DNA from: Streptomyces mayonensis
Lineage (GTDB): Bacteria > Actinomycetota > Actinomycetes > Streptomycetales > Streptomycetaceae
DNA length: 39,821 nucleotides
Assembly: GCF_018982965.1 (NCBI RefSeq)
Contig: NZ_JACBYP010000079.1
Span: 1 to 39,821, forward strand
Direction: 5' to 3'
Position 1 is the first letter of the stretch, and the number at the start of each line of letters is the position of its first letter. Below, piece after piece: positions 1 to 6,611 of this stretch. A program made the position numbers and the translations under genes. The notes beneath the pieces are model-generated. The model was not told where the DNA came from and searched no databases. It worked only from the letters and a program-made list of their open reading frames with translations.

Positions 1-132
1 CCCCTTGGCGTGCTGCGCCGCCGTCGCCTTCTCACTCGGTCCCGCCAGCGCCTGCGCACGGATCCCGTGCAGCTCGGCCACCCGCCCGCGGGCGTCCGTC
101 GGCTCACCCGGCGCATCATCCAAAACGGTCAT
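1..132 (-). CDS. accB: Acyl-CoA carboxylase beta subunit (carboxyltransferase), N-terminus only
   Basis: Only the first 44 codons are inside the window; the gene continues past base 1. The peptide begins MTVLDDAPGEPTDARG and reaches AAQHAKG, which matches the N-terminus I know for the Streptomyces beta subunit of acetyl/propionyl-CoA carboxylase, where a KLTARERI motif normally follows. The family transfers carboxyl from biotin to acyl-CoA to make malonyl- or methylmalonyl-CoA in the cytoplasm. The start is the ATG at 130-132. No Shine-Dalgarno sequence precedes it, but a TAGAGT hexamer (plus positions 139-144) lies six bases upstream, so a leaderless transcript is possible. The family is supported by remembered sequence similarity only; the catalytic region is not visible. 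Confidence 0.8.
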   Translation of the reverse strand, partial: MTVLDDAPGEPTDARGRVAELHGIRAQALAGPSEKATAAQHAKG

Positions 133-138
133 GTAGCG

Positions 139-144
139 ACTCTA
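139..144 (-). promoter_or_regulatory. accB: Candidate -10 box for accB (leaderless start)
   Basis: TAGAGT on the minus strand fits the Streptomyces HrdB -10 pattern TANNNT and ends six bases before the ATG, which would place transcription start on the initiator codon. No convincing -35 lies 17-18 bases upstream (the hexamer there is CTCGCG). This is a weak call. Confidence 0.3.
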
Positions 145-286
145 CGAAGCGAACCAAGGATCGCGAGACGTCGACTCTGCACAGTCTCAGGACCGTTTTC
201 CTGGTAGCACCGAACAGAACCCGGTCGACATGCAGCCCTTTCGACTGCTCAGAGGGCACGGGGCTTGTAGGGGTCGCACAAAGTCG

Positions 287-2638
287 TCAGCTGAGAGTCA
301 CCTCACATTCATGGGTGGTGCATACCACCCCCGGAGTGACGCGGAGGCGCAGACGGCGTCCGGTCGCGAGGATCTCGACCGTCTCGTCGGACCGTACGGC
401 AGCTCGTACCGGGTGGTCCCAGACGATCTCCAGGGGCTCTCCCGTGCGCGGTGGTTCGCTCACGCAGAGCGTAGCGGTGCGGCCGCGGCGGCGGACCAGC
501 ACGCTCGCCCCGGCGGTCGCGGTGAGCGGGCCCGCCGTACCGGCCTGCCAGAAGTTCGCCGCCGTGAATCCGAGCCGGGGCACGTCGACCGCCTGGCAGC
601 GGGCGTCGTTGGCGAGGATCCGCCGGCCGCTGCGGTCGGCGGCGCGGCGGGCGACGGCGGCACGGGAGGCGCCCGGCAGGAGGACGTACACGTAGTCCGC
701 GTCGGCCGGGTCCGTGCCGTGCTCCAGCCACAGGGTCTGCCAGCGGCGGGTGCGGCGCTCGGTCGTGCTGGTGGCGTTGATGTCGGACCAGGCCCCGGTG
801 CGGTCCTCGCGCAGGGTCCGCAGGCCGCCGCCGGGCACGATCCAGCCGCCGTGGCCCTCCAGGTGCGCCCAGTCCCGGCCGCGGGCGAGGGCGTGGGTGC
901 CGCCCTCCCCCAGGTTCCTGTTGTCGACCACCGTCTCGACCGGGACGCCGTCCGCGCAGGTGATGCCGGCGCCCAGGCAGACCACCTCGTCGTCGAGGAA
1001 GAACCAGGACCTGCGGGCTTCGAGCGTCGAACCGAGCCCCTTGAGGTGCTGCCCCACGGCCGCGTACTGGCCGTCGGTCGCGCCGCCGACCCAGCGGACG
1101 TCGGGCTTGGGCTCGCCCCACTCGCCGCCCGCCCGGTCGGGCAGGCGCCGGGTGGAGACGGTGGTGCCGGGCAGCCGGTACCAGTCGACGGTCGGCCAGA
1201 ACCAGTCCGTGTACTGGTCGGATCCGGTCCCGTTCGCCCACCAGGTGAGCATGCCCGCGCCGGTGTGCCAGCCGCGCGGGTTCTCGCCGTTGCCGCACTC
1301 GTAGTGGGCGATGCGGTCACTGGCCATGGCGAGGGCGGCGGTGAAGGCGGGGCGGCGGTGGACGGCGCGGTCCATGGCCGCGAAGAGCCGGTGCCCGGCG
1401 GCTTCGGGCGCCGCCTCGACGGGGGCGTCAGCGATCGCGTGCAGCCGGGCCAGGTCGGCGACCGGGAGCTGGGGCGCCGTGAGGATCGGGGTGACGGTGT
1501 CCCGTTCGATCCAGCCCTTGATCCGGGCGTGCAGTCGCTCGCGGTCGGCGTCGCCCGCGCCGCCCGCGAGGACCGCCATGGCGGCGACGAGCTGCTGCCC
1601 GTGGTAGTGGTCGCTGCGCATGACGTGCAGGTCGTCGGCGGCGAGCTGACCCCGGCTGATCGCGCGGCCGTTGACCACGTCCATGACCAGGCCGTCGTGG
1701 ACGAGGGGCGCGTAGGCGTGCTCGGCACTGTCGAGAACGATCTGCCTGCGGGGGTCGGTGACCTCCCACTCGGACCCGGCGAGCAGGGTGAAGAGCCGGC
1801 CGAGTCCGTCGAGCATCACCTGGCCGTACGTCCCCGAGTAGGCGACCCAGGTGTGCTGGACGAAGGAGCCGTCGGCGTAGAGCCCGTCGCCCCGCGTCAC
1901 GTACGGGAAGACCGGTGAGAGGGCGTCGCGGGCGAGAGCGATCTTGGCGGGGGCCCGGCCGAGGATGCCGCGCAGGGCGACGGAGCGGCACAGGTCGACG
2001 CGGTTGGCGCCGGTGGAGGTGCCGGTGTAGTCGCCGAGCATCGTGTCGGGGACGAAGTGGTCGACGGCCGCACACGCGGCGGCGACGCGGTCGGCGCCCA
2101 GGTGGTCGTGGAGGGCGGCGGTGATGTCCATCAGGAGGCGGGGGCTGCCGATCTGCCATTCCCACCAGTTGCCGTAGCGGGTGGTGGCGGGGTTGTAGAC
2201 GGTGGCCGAGAGGTGGTCGAGGCCGCGCAGGATCCCGGCGAGGAGGTCGGGGTCACCGGTGGAGCCGGTGCCCTGCTGGACGTACGCCTCGGTCATCGTC
2301 CACAGGCGGCCGTAGGAGAACGTGATGCCGGCGGGCGGGTCGAAGGGCTGGCCTGGCCACAGGGACGTGGCGGTGGGGGCCATGGTGGCGCGGTGGTCGC
2401 GGGCGCGTTCGCCGGTCTCGGCGAGGCGGGCGGCGTACGGCTCGGCGGCCGGGTCGTAGCCGGTGCCGAGGGTGAGATCGAGCCAGCGTCCGCGGAGGGT
2501 GCCGTAGGGGTCGTCCCCCTCGGCCGCGGCGGAACGCGGCGCGGGCGCGAGTGCGGCAGCCAGGGCGGCGGCGAGCAGGACGGCGCGGCGGGTGGGGACG
2601 GCGGGGTGCTGTGAGGTCATGCCCATGCCGTTTATCAC
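287..2638 (-). CDS. Secreted polysaccharide lyase family 8 (hyaluronate/chondroitin/xanthan lyase type)
   Basis: A 783-residue extracellular lyase that would cleave uronic-acid glycosidic bonds by beta-elimination. The N-terminus carries a Tat-type signal: TRRAVLL at residues 16-22, a hydrophobic stretch, then a small-residue cleavage region ending near SAAAE. The PL8 alpha/alpha-toroid motif GNWWEWQIG is at 156-164. Asn212, His262 and Tyr271 have the same 50- and 9-residue spacing as the catalytic Asn-His-Tyr triad known from Streptococcus hyaluronate lyase. The beta-sandwich half follows. The length is usual for the family. Start choice is uncertain: GTG at 2638, or in-frame ATGs at 2626 and 2620; the last puts the twin arginines closest to the N-terminus. 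No strong ribosome site was seen. Substrate cannot be fixed from sequence. It lies upstream of accB on the same strand with 154 bases between, so co-transcription is not obvious. Confidence 0.88.
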   Translation of the reverse strand: MINGMGMTSQHPAVPTRRAVLLAAALAAALAPAPRSAAAEGDDPYGTLRGRWLDLTLGTGYDPAAEPYAARLAETGERARDHRATMAPTATSLWPGQPFDPPAGITFSYGRLWTMTEAYVQQGTGSTGDPDLLAGILRGLDHLSATVYNPATTRYGNWWEWQIGSPRLLMDITAALHDHLGADRVAAACAAVDHFVPDTMLGDYTGTSTGANRVDLCRSVALRGILGRAPAKIALARDALSPVFPYVTRGDGLYADGSFVQHTWVAYSGTYGQVMLDGLGRLFTLLAGSEWEVTDPRRQIVLDSAEHAYAPLVHDGLVMDVVNGRAISRGQLAADDLHVMRSDHYHGQQLVAAMAVLAGGAGDADRERLHARIKGWIERDTVTPILTAPQLPVADLARLHAIADAPVEAAPEAAGHRLFAAMDRAVHRRPAFTAALAMASDRIAHYECGNGENPRGWHTGAGMLTWWANGTGSDQYTDWFWPTVDWYRLPGTTVSTRRLPDRAGGEWGEPKPDVRWVGGATDGQYAAVGQHLKGLGSTLEARRSWFFLDDEVVCLGAGITCADGVPVETVVDNRNLGEGGTHALARGRDWAHLEGHGGWIVPGGGLRTLREDRTGAWSDINATSTTERRTRRWQTLWLEHGTDPADADYVYVLLPGASRAAVARRAADRSGRRILANDARCQAVDVPRLGFTAANFWQAGTAGPLTATAGASVLVRRRGRTATLCVSEPPRTGEPLEIVWDHPVRAAVRSDETVEILATGRRLRLRVTPGVVCTTHECEVTLS

Positions 2639-2685
2639 GCGGAACGCGGTCGGGGAACGGTGCCGCGACGCGACGCGCGAAGTGG

Positions 2686-2714
2686 TTGTTGGCGGCCAGG
2701 AATAGGTCTACAGT
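2686..2714 (+). promoter_or_regulatory. Predicted promoter of the YceI gene
   Basis: TTGTTG at 2686-2691 and TACAGT at 2709-2714 are separated by 17 bases, a good fit to the HrdB consensus. Predicted transcription start is near 2721, about 50 bases before the gene start and just ahead of the palindrome at 2732-2745. Confidence 0.5.
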
Positions 2715-2731
2715 CGAATCACGTTGGACTG

Positions 2732-2745
2732 GTTGAACATTCAAC
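2732..2745. promoter_or_regulatory. Operator-like palindrome GTTGAACATTCAAC
   Basis: A perfect inverted repeat with six-base arms GTTGAA/TTCAAC around CA, lying 11-24 bases downstream of the predicted transcription start of the YceI gene. The TTGAA-N2-TTCAA layout resembles sites bound by MarR-family repressors. The position suits repression by road-block. No MarR gene is in the window, so the regulator would act from elsewhere. Confidence 0.45.
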
Positions 2746-2746
2746 A

Positions 2747-3997
2747 TCAAGACCTTCTACGGAGGACGCCATGACCACCACCCCCGACCTCGCCACCCTG
2801 ACCGGCGAGTACACCGTCGACCCCGCCCACTCGGCGATCGGCTTCACGGCGCGCCACGCCATGGTCACCAACGTCAAGGGCAAGTTCCTCGACTTCTCCG
2901 GCACGCTGCACCTGGACGGCACCGACCCGACCCGCTCCACGGCGTCCCTGGACGTCACGATGGACAGCATCGACACCGGGTCCGCGGACCGCGACGGCCA
3001 CCTCAAGAGCTCGGACTTCTTCAAGACGGACGAGTTCCCGACGATGACGTTCCGCTCCACCTCGGCCGAGTCGCTCGGGGGCGACGACTACCGGATCACC
3101 GGCGACCTGACGGTCCTCGGCACCACCAAGCCGCTCACCATCGACCTGGAGTTCAACGGCGCCGCCAAGGACCCGTTCGGCAACGAGCGCGTCGGCTTCG
3201 AGGGCAAGGCGGAGATCAAGCGCTCGGAGTGGGGCCTCACCTGGAACGCGGCCCTCGAGACGGGCGGCGTGCTGGTGTCCGACAAGATCAAGCTGAGCTT
3301 CGACATCTCGGCGATCAAGCAGGGCTGACGCCACCCCCAGCAGCTCCCGCACCTCGTCGACCGCGTGCCCGAAGGGGTCGGGGAACACCCCGAGCCCGTG
3401 CGCGACCAGCGCGCCCTCGTGCAGCAGCATCAGGGTGCGCCCCAGACGGGTCGCACGATGCCCTCGGTCCGTGCGGTCCGTGCGGTCCGTGCGGTCCGTG
3501 TGATTCCCGCCGTCCGGCTCGACCCCGCGGGCGAGTTCCGTGAACAGGTCCAGCATCCACCGCTTCTGACCGGTGATGACCGGGTACGCCGGGTGGGACG
3601 GGTCGCCGATCTCGGCGTGCGCGTTGATCATGCTGCACCCCTTGCTGCCGTACTCCGCCGCCCACTCCCGCGAGGCCTCGAAGACGGCCACCACCCGCAC
3701 GGACGGCTCCCGGCCGGAGACCGCGCCCAGGCGGGCGGCCAGGAGTTCCCGCCAGCGCTCGTCCCGCCCGGCCAGGTACTCCACGACGATCTGCTCCTTC
3801 GAGCCGAACCGGTCGTACAGCGTCTTCTTCGTCACCCCCGCCTCGGCGGCGATCAGGTCCACCCCCACCGCATGGATGCCGCGCTCGTAGAACAGGCCCT
3901 CCGCCGCCCGCAGGACCCGCCGCGCGCCGGGCGTCATCCGCACCCGCCGCACCTGGTGCACCGTCTCCGGCCCCTGCTCCTGCTCCAGTGGTTCCAT
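2747..3997 (-). CDS. TetR/AcrR family regulator with abnormal C-terminal read-through
   Basis: The N-terminal half is a typical TetR DNA-binding domain: RRVLRAAEGLFYERGIHAVG, then helix-turn-helix VDLIAAEAGVTKKTLYDRFGSKE at about residues 45-70. The ligand domain continues to HAVDEVRELLG near residue 216. A normal family member would stop near here at about 200-220 residues. Instead the frame stays open for some 190 further codons, antisense to the YceI gene, and that tail looks like non-coding shadow. Either the stop was lost or a late frameshift occurred; in the next frame TGA at 3315-3317 would end the protein. Residues near 170-181 are a TDR repeat made by four 9-bp repeats. It is divergent from the EamA gene with two TetR-type palindromes between, so it probably represses that exporter and itself. 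Confidence 0.75.
   Translation of the reverse strand: MEPLEQEQGPETVHQVRRVRMTPGARRVLRAAEGLFYERGIHAVGVDLIAAEAGVTKKTLYDRFGSKEQIVVEYLAGRDERWRELLAARLGAVSGREPSVRVVAVFEASREWAAEYGSKGCSMINAHAEIGDPSHPAYPVITGQKRWMLDLFTELARGVEPDGGNHTDRTDRTDRTDRGHRATRLGRTLMLLHEGALVAHGLGVFPDPFGHAVDEVRELLGVASALLDRRDVEAQLDLVGHQHAARLEGRVPGEAPLRALDLRLALEADALVAERVLGGAVELQVDGERLGGAEDRQVAGDPVVVAPERLGRGGAERHRRELVRLEEVRALEVAVAVRGPGVDAVHRDVQGRRGAGRVGAVQVQRAGEVEELALDVGDHGVARREADRRVGGVDGVLAGQGGEVGGGGHGVLRRRS
2771..3328 (+). CDS. YceI family protein
   Basis: A 185-residue protein of the YceI/TT1927b family, a lipocalin-like beta-barrel that binds isoprenoid-type lipids in characterised members. It begins MTTTPDLATLTGEYTVDPAHS and shows the family landmarks: the D-P-A-H-S turn near residue 16-20, GFTARHAMVTNVKGKF, a DRDGHLKSSDFF block near residues 76-87, and EWGLTWNA toward the C-terminus. 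The start ATG is preceded by GGAGG at 2761-2765. There is no signal peptide, so it appears cytoplasmic, as are many actinobacterial YceI proteins. It is transcribed toward the TetR gene on the other strand, whose open frame runs antisense through this whole gene. Its true biological role is unknown. Confidence 0.93.
   Translation: MTTTPDLATLTGEYTVDPAHSAIGFTARHAMVTNVKGKFLDFSGTLHLDGTDPTRSTASLDVTMDSIDTGSADRDGHLKSSDFFKTDEFPTMTFRSTSAESLGGDDYRITGDLTVLGTTKPLTIDLEFNGAAKDPFGNERVGFEGKAEIKRSEWGLTWNAALETGGVLVSDKIKLSFDISAIKQG
3465..3500. repeat. Four perfect tandem copies of a 9-bp unit (CGGTCCGTG)
   Basis: CGGTCCGTG is repeated exactly four times, in the reading frame of the TetR gene, where it encodes a repeated Thr-Asp-Arg. 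The 9-bp unit preserves frame when copy number changes, so length variants would add or remove three residues without breaking the gene. Confidence 0.9.
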
Positions 3998-4007
3998 ACC
4001 TCGGAAG

Positions 4008-4023
4008 TATACCGTTCTGTATA
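4008..4023. promoter_or_regulatory. TetR-type operator, copy 1
   Basis: TATACCGTTCTGTATA fits the TAnACnGnnCnGTnTA pattern seen in many TetR-family operators. It lies 11 bases upstream of the TetR start codon, and its end overlaps a TATAGT hexamer (4020-4025) that could be the -10 of the EamA gene. Confidence 0.6.
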
Positions 4024-4041
4024 GTGGTCACCCAGCACTAG

Positions 4042-4057
4042 TAAACCGATCTGTCTA
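4042..4057. promoter_or_regulatory. TetR-type operator, copy 2
   Basis: TAAACCGATCTGTCTA matches the same TAnACnGnnCnGTnTA pattern as the copy at 4008-4023, with centres 34 bases apart. It sits 15 bases before the EamA start codon, where bound repressor would block transcription or translation initiation. Confidence 0.6.
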
Positions 4058-4072
4058 CTGGCTGGGGTCGAC

Positions 4073-5008
4073 ATGAACGCCCTGCTCTCCGTCGCCTTCG
4101 TCCTCTGCTGGAGCTCCGGATTCATCGGAGCCAAGCTGGGCGCGGGCACCGCGGCCGCGACGACGCTGCTCATGTGGCGCTTCCTGCCGCTGGCCCTGGT
4201 CCTGCTCGCCGTCGCGGCCGTCTCCCGGACGGCGTGGCGCGGGCTGACGCTGCGGGACACCGGCCGCCAGGCCGCCATAGGCGCCCTGTCGCAGACCGGC
4301 TACCTGCTCAGCGTGTACTACGCCATCCAGCTCGGCGTCTCCAGCGGCACCACGGCACTGATCGACGGCGTGCAGCCACTGGTCGCCGGCGCGCTCGCCG
4401 GACCGCTGCTGCGGCAGTACGTCTCGCGCCGGCAGTGGCTGGGCCTGTGGCTGGGGCTGGCCGGAGTCGCCACGGTCACCACCGCGGACGCCGCGGCGGC
4501 GAGCGCGGACGTGGCGTGGTGGGCGTACCTCGTGCCGTTCCTCGGCATGCTGTCGCTGGTGGCGGCCACCTTCCTCGAAGGCCGCTCGCGCACGCCGGTC
4601 GCGCCCCGGGCCGCGCTGACGATCCACTGCGTGACCAGCGCCGTCCTCTTCGCGGGCCTGGCGCTCGGCACCGGATCCGCCGCCCCGCCGGCGGGCGGGA
4701 GCTTCTGGCTGGCGACCGCCTGGCTCGTGGTGCTGCCGACCTTCGGCGGCTACGGCCTGTACTGGCTGATCCTGCGCCGGTCGGGCGTCACCGAGGTGAA
4801 CACCCTGATGTTTCTCATGGCTCCGGTCACGGCCGTGTGGGGCGCCCTGATGTTCGGCGAGCACTTCGGCGTGCAGACCGCCGTCGGCCTCGTGGTGGGG
4901 CTGGCGGCCGTGGCCGTGGTCCGGCACCGGGCCCGGCCCGGCGTCGTCGCTTCGTCCGCCGGCCGGCGGGACGCGACGGTGCCGTCCGTGTCCGCCACGC
5001 GCCGCTGA
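4073..5008 (+). CDS. EamA/DMT-family transporter (drug/metabolite exporter)
   Basis: A 311-residue integral membrane protein with about ten hydrophobic segments arranged as two EamA repeats. The first opens with LLSVAFVLCWSSGFIGAKLG and the second contains the YWLILRRSGVTEVNTLMFL and PVTAVWGALMFGEHF signatures that are typical of the family. Members export amino acids, metabolites or drugs in exchange for protons; the substrate here is unknown. The start ATG has only a weak GGGG ribosome site. The C-terminus is a short basic, Ser/Thr/Arg-rich tail. The gene is divergent from the TetR gene and shares a 75-base promoter region with two TetR-type palindromes, so it is probably the target of that regulator. 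Confidence 0.9.
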   Translation: MNALLSVAFVLCWSSGFIGAKLGAGTAAATTLLMWRFLPLALVLLAVAAVSRTAWRGLTLRDTGRQAAIGALSQTGYLLSVYYAIQLGVSSGTTALIDGVQPLVAGALAGPLLRQYVSRRQWLGLWLGLAGVATVTTADAAAASADVAWWAYLVPFLGMLSLVAATFLEGRSRTPVAPRAALTIHCVTSAVLFAGLALGTGSAAPPAGGSFWLATAWLVVLPTFGGYGLYWLILRRSGVTEVNTLMFLMAPVTAVWGALMFGEHFGVQTAVGLVVGLAAVAVVRHRARPGVVASSAGRRDATVPSVSATRR

Positions 5009-5011
5009 CGC

Positions 5012-5047
5012 GTCCGCCCGGTCGGCGGACCTCGGCCCGCGGGCCGA
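5012..5047. terminator. Paired hairpins between converging genes
   Basis: Two adjacent inverted repeats, GTCCGCC/GGCGGAC (5012-5030) and the perfect palindrome TCGGCCCGCGGGCCGA (5032-5047), fill the gap between the EamA gene and the converging TPM gene. There is no T-run. They probably act as a bidirectional terminator, as GC-rich hairpins often do in Streptomyces. Confidence 0.5.
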
Positions 5048-5071
5048 AGAGGGCCAGAAGCCGAAGAGGGG

Positions 5072-6427
5072 TCAGAACCCTCCGCCGAAGTCCCCGCCGC
5101 CGCCGAACCCGCCGCCACCGCCGAAGTCGCCGCCGCCGAATCCGCCGCCGAAGTCGCCGGGGTCGAAGTCCGCGCCGGAGACGTCGCCGCCCTCGTAGCC
5201 GCCGCCGAAGTCGCCGTACCCCGTGCCGTAGCCGGCCCCGTAGGCGGGCCCGGCCATCATGCTGCCCAGCATGGTGCCGACCAGCAGTCCCGGCAGGATG
5301 CCGCCGCCGAAGTAGCCGCCCGCCCAGGGCCCGTACGCCGGGCCCGCGTCCCAGTAGGGCCGGCGGCCGTACTCGGTGTCCACCTCGCGGACCATCGGGT
5401 CCCGGCCCTCGGAGAGCCGCACCCGGTCGGCCGCGCAGACCGGCACCTGGCGGGTCACGCCGCCCGGCGGGGTCCAGGTGGCGTCGGCGACCGACGGACC
5501 GTGCCGCGGGTCGAAGAAGCAGGGCGGGCGGCGCTCGGGAAGCTCCCTGCCCTCCCGGCGGGCGGCGAGTTCGGCGAGCGAGAAGCGGCCGTCCTCCAGC
5601 GCCTGGGTGACGGAGCGCACGTCCTCCGGTTTGCGGGCGTCCGCCATGGAGGTCTTGGCCTGCTCGTAGGCGTCGAGGGCGCGTTCGTAGTCCGCCCGCA
5701 TCGCGTCGTCGGCCCGGGGTTCGCCGGGGTGGAAGTCCAGGCGGTCCAGCTCCTCGCCGAACGCCGTGATGTCCTCGTCGACCACGACGCGCAGCCGTTC
5801 GAGCGCCTCCCGCTGCTCCTCCTCGCGGCGCCGCCTGCTGCGCCGGGCCAGCGCGTAGACGCCCGCGCCGCCGATCACGACCACGGCACCGGCGGTGATC
5901 AGTCCGGCGGCGGGCACGGAGCCGCCGCCGGAGTCCCAGGAGGAGGGCGCGGAGCCGCGTACGCTGCGCAGCGCGTCGTCGACGAAGTCGTTGAGCTGGG
6001 CCTTGGTGTCACCGGCGCCCTGCGCCGCCGTGACCAGGTTGTTCACGCCCTGGCGGCTCAGCACGCTGCTGTCGGCCCGCGCGTCGAAGCGGTCGCCCAG
6101 GCGGATGCCGTACAGACCGGTGATGCCGGTCTCGGTGCGCAGGTTCTGGAAGAGGTTCTGGGTCGGGTAATCGGCCGGGAGCACCGCCACGAAGACCGGT
6201 TCGCCCGCGTCCTCGATCTTGTCGGCGAGCGCCTCGGCGTCCGACTTGGACAGCAGGTCGGAGGCGTCCGGGTCCACGTACACGGGGCTCTCGCGCAGGG
6301 CGGCACCGATCTCGGAGACGTCGGTGGCCGCCTGTGCGCCCGGCGCACCGGCCAGCAGCACCGCCAGGGCGGCTATGACCGGCGCGACCAGGAGACGCAG
6401 GAAAACGTGAGCACGATCGCCCTTCAT
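5072..6427 (-). CDS. TPM-domain membrane protein with glycine-rich C-terminus
   Basis: A 451-residue protein beginning MKGDRAHVFLRLL, with a signal peptide (hydrophobic VAPVIAALAVLLAGAPGAQA, residues about 13-32). An extracytoplasmic TPM-like domain follows (about 40-165, containing VYVDPDASDLLSK and TGITGLYGIRLGDR). Then come a transmembrane helix (AAGLITAGAVVVIGGAGVYALA), a basic coiled region, and a long tail of Gly-Gly-Phe/Asp repeats that makes up the last 60 residues. TPM proteins are seen in photosystem repair phosphatases and in bacterial membrane proteins of unknown role; enzymatic activity should not be assumed. The frame is open farther upstream to 6706, but this start gives a proper signal peptide. 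The start codon abuts a perfect palindrome at 6427-6440. Confidence 0.82.
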   Translation of the reverse strand: MKGDRAHVFLRLLVAPVIAALAVLLAGAPGAQAATDVSEIGAALRESPVYVDPDASDLLSKSDAEALADKIEDAGEPVFVAVLPADYPTQNLFQNLRTETGITGLYGIRLGDRFDARADSSVLSRQGVNNLVTAAQGAGDTKAQLNDFVDDALRSVRGSAPSSWDSGGGSVPAAGLITAGAVVVIGGAGVYALARRSRRRREEEQREALERLRVVVDEDITAFGEELDRLDFHPGEPRADDAMRADYERALDAYEQAKTSMADARKPEDVRSVTQALEDGRFSLAELAARREGRELPERRPPCFFDPRHGPSVADATWTPPGGVTRQVPVCAADRVRLSEGRDPMVREVDTEYGRRPYWDAGPAYGPWAGGYFGGGILPGLLVGTMLGSMMAGPAYGAGYGTGYGDFGGGYEGGDVSGADFDPGDFGGGFGGGDFGGGGGFGGGGDFGGGF

Positions 6428-6440
6428 ACGTTCGAACGTA
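6427..6440. promoter_or_regulatory. Palindrome TACGTTCGAACGTA at the TPM gene start
   Basis: A perfect 14-base palindrome whose last base overlaps the first base of the ATG on the minus strand. It replaces the region where a ribosome site would lie, so it could be an operator or a small hairpin masking initiation. The half-sites are in the opposite order to the actinobacterial LexA box. Confidence 0.4.
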
Positions 6441-6611
6441 CCCGAATGCGCCTGAATGAGACATGAGCGGGCCCTCATCGCACGGCGAATCGCCACGGCG
6501 AGTCGCACGGCGCACTGCACGGGATCGCCCGAGTCGCCGTCCGTGTCGCTCACGTCACCGCCCGCGTCGCTCGGATCACCGCCCGCGCCGGTGTGCGGGG
6601 CACCGCGCGGG

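Noticed and set aside
5072..5200. Gly-rich repeats at the 3' end of the TPM gene as a CRISPR or minisatellite array
   Set aside because: The repeats are codon-level low complexity (GGC/GGT with TTC or GAC) with no spacers, typical of a Gly-rich tail.
6427..6440. TACGTTCGAACGTA as an SOS (LexA) box
   Set aside because: The actinobacterial LexA site has CGAAC before GTTCG; here the half-sites are in the reverse order.
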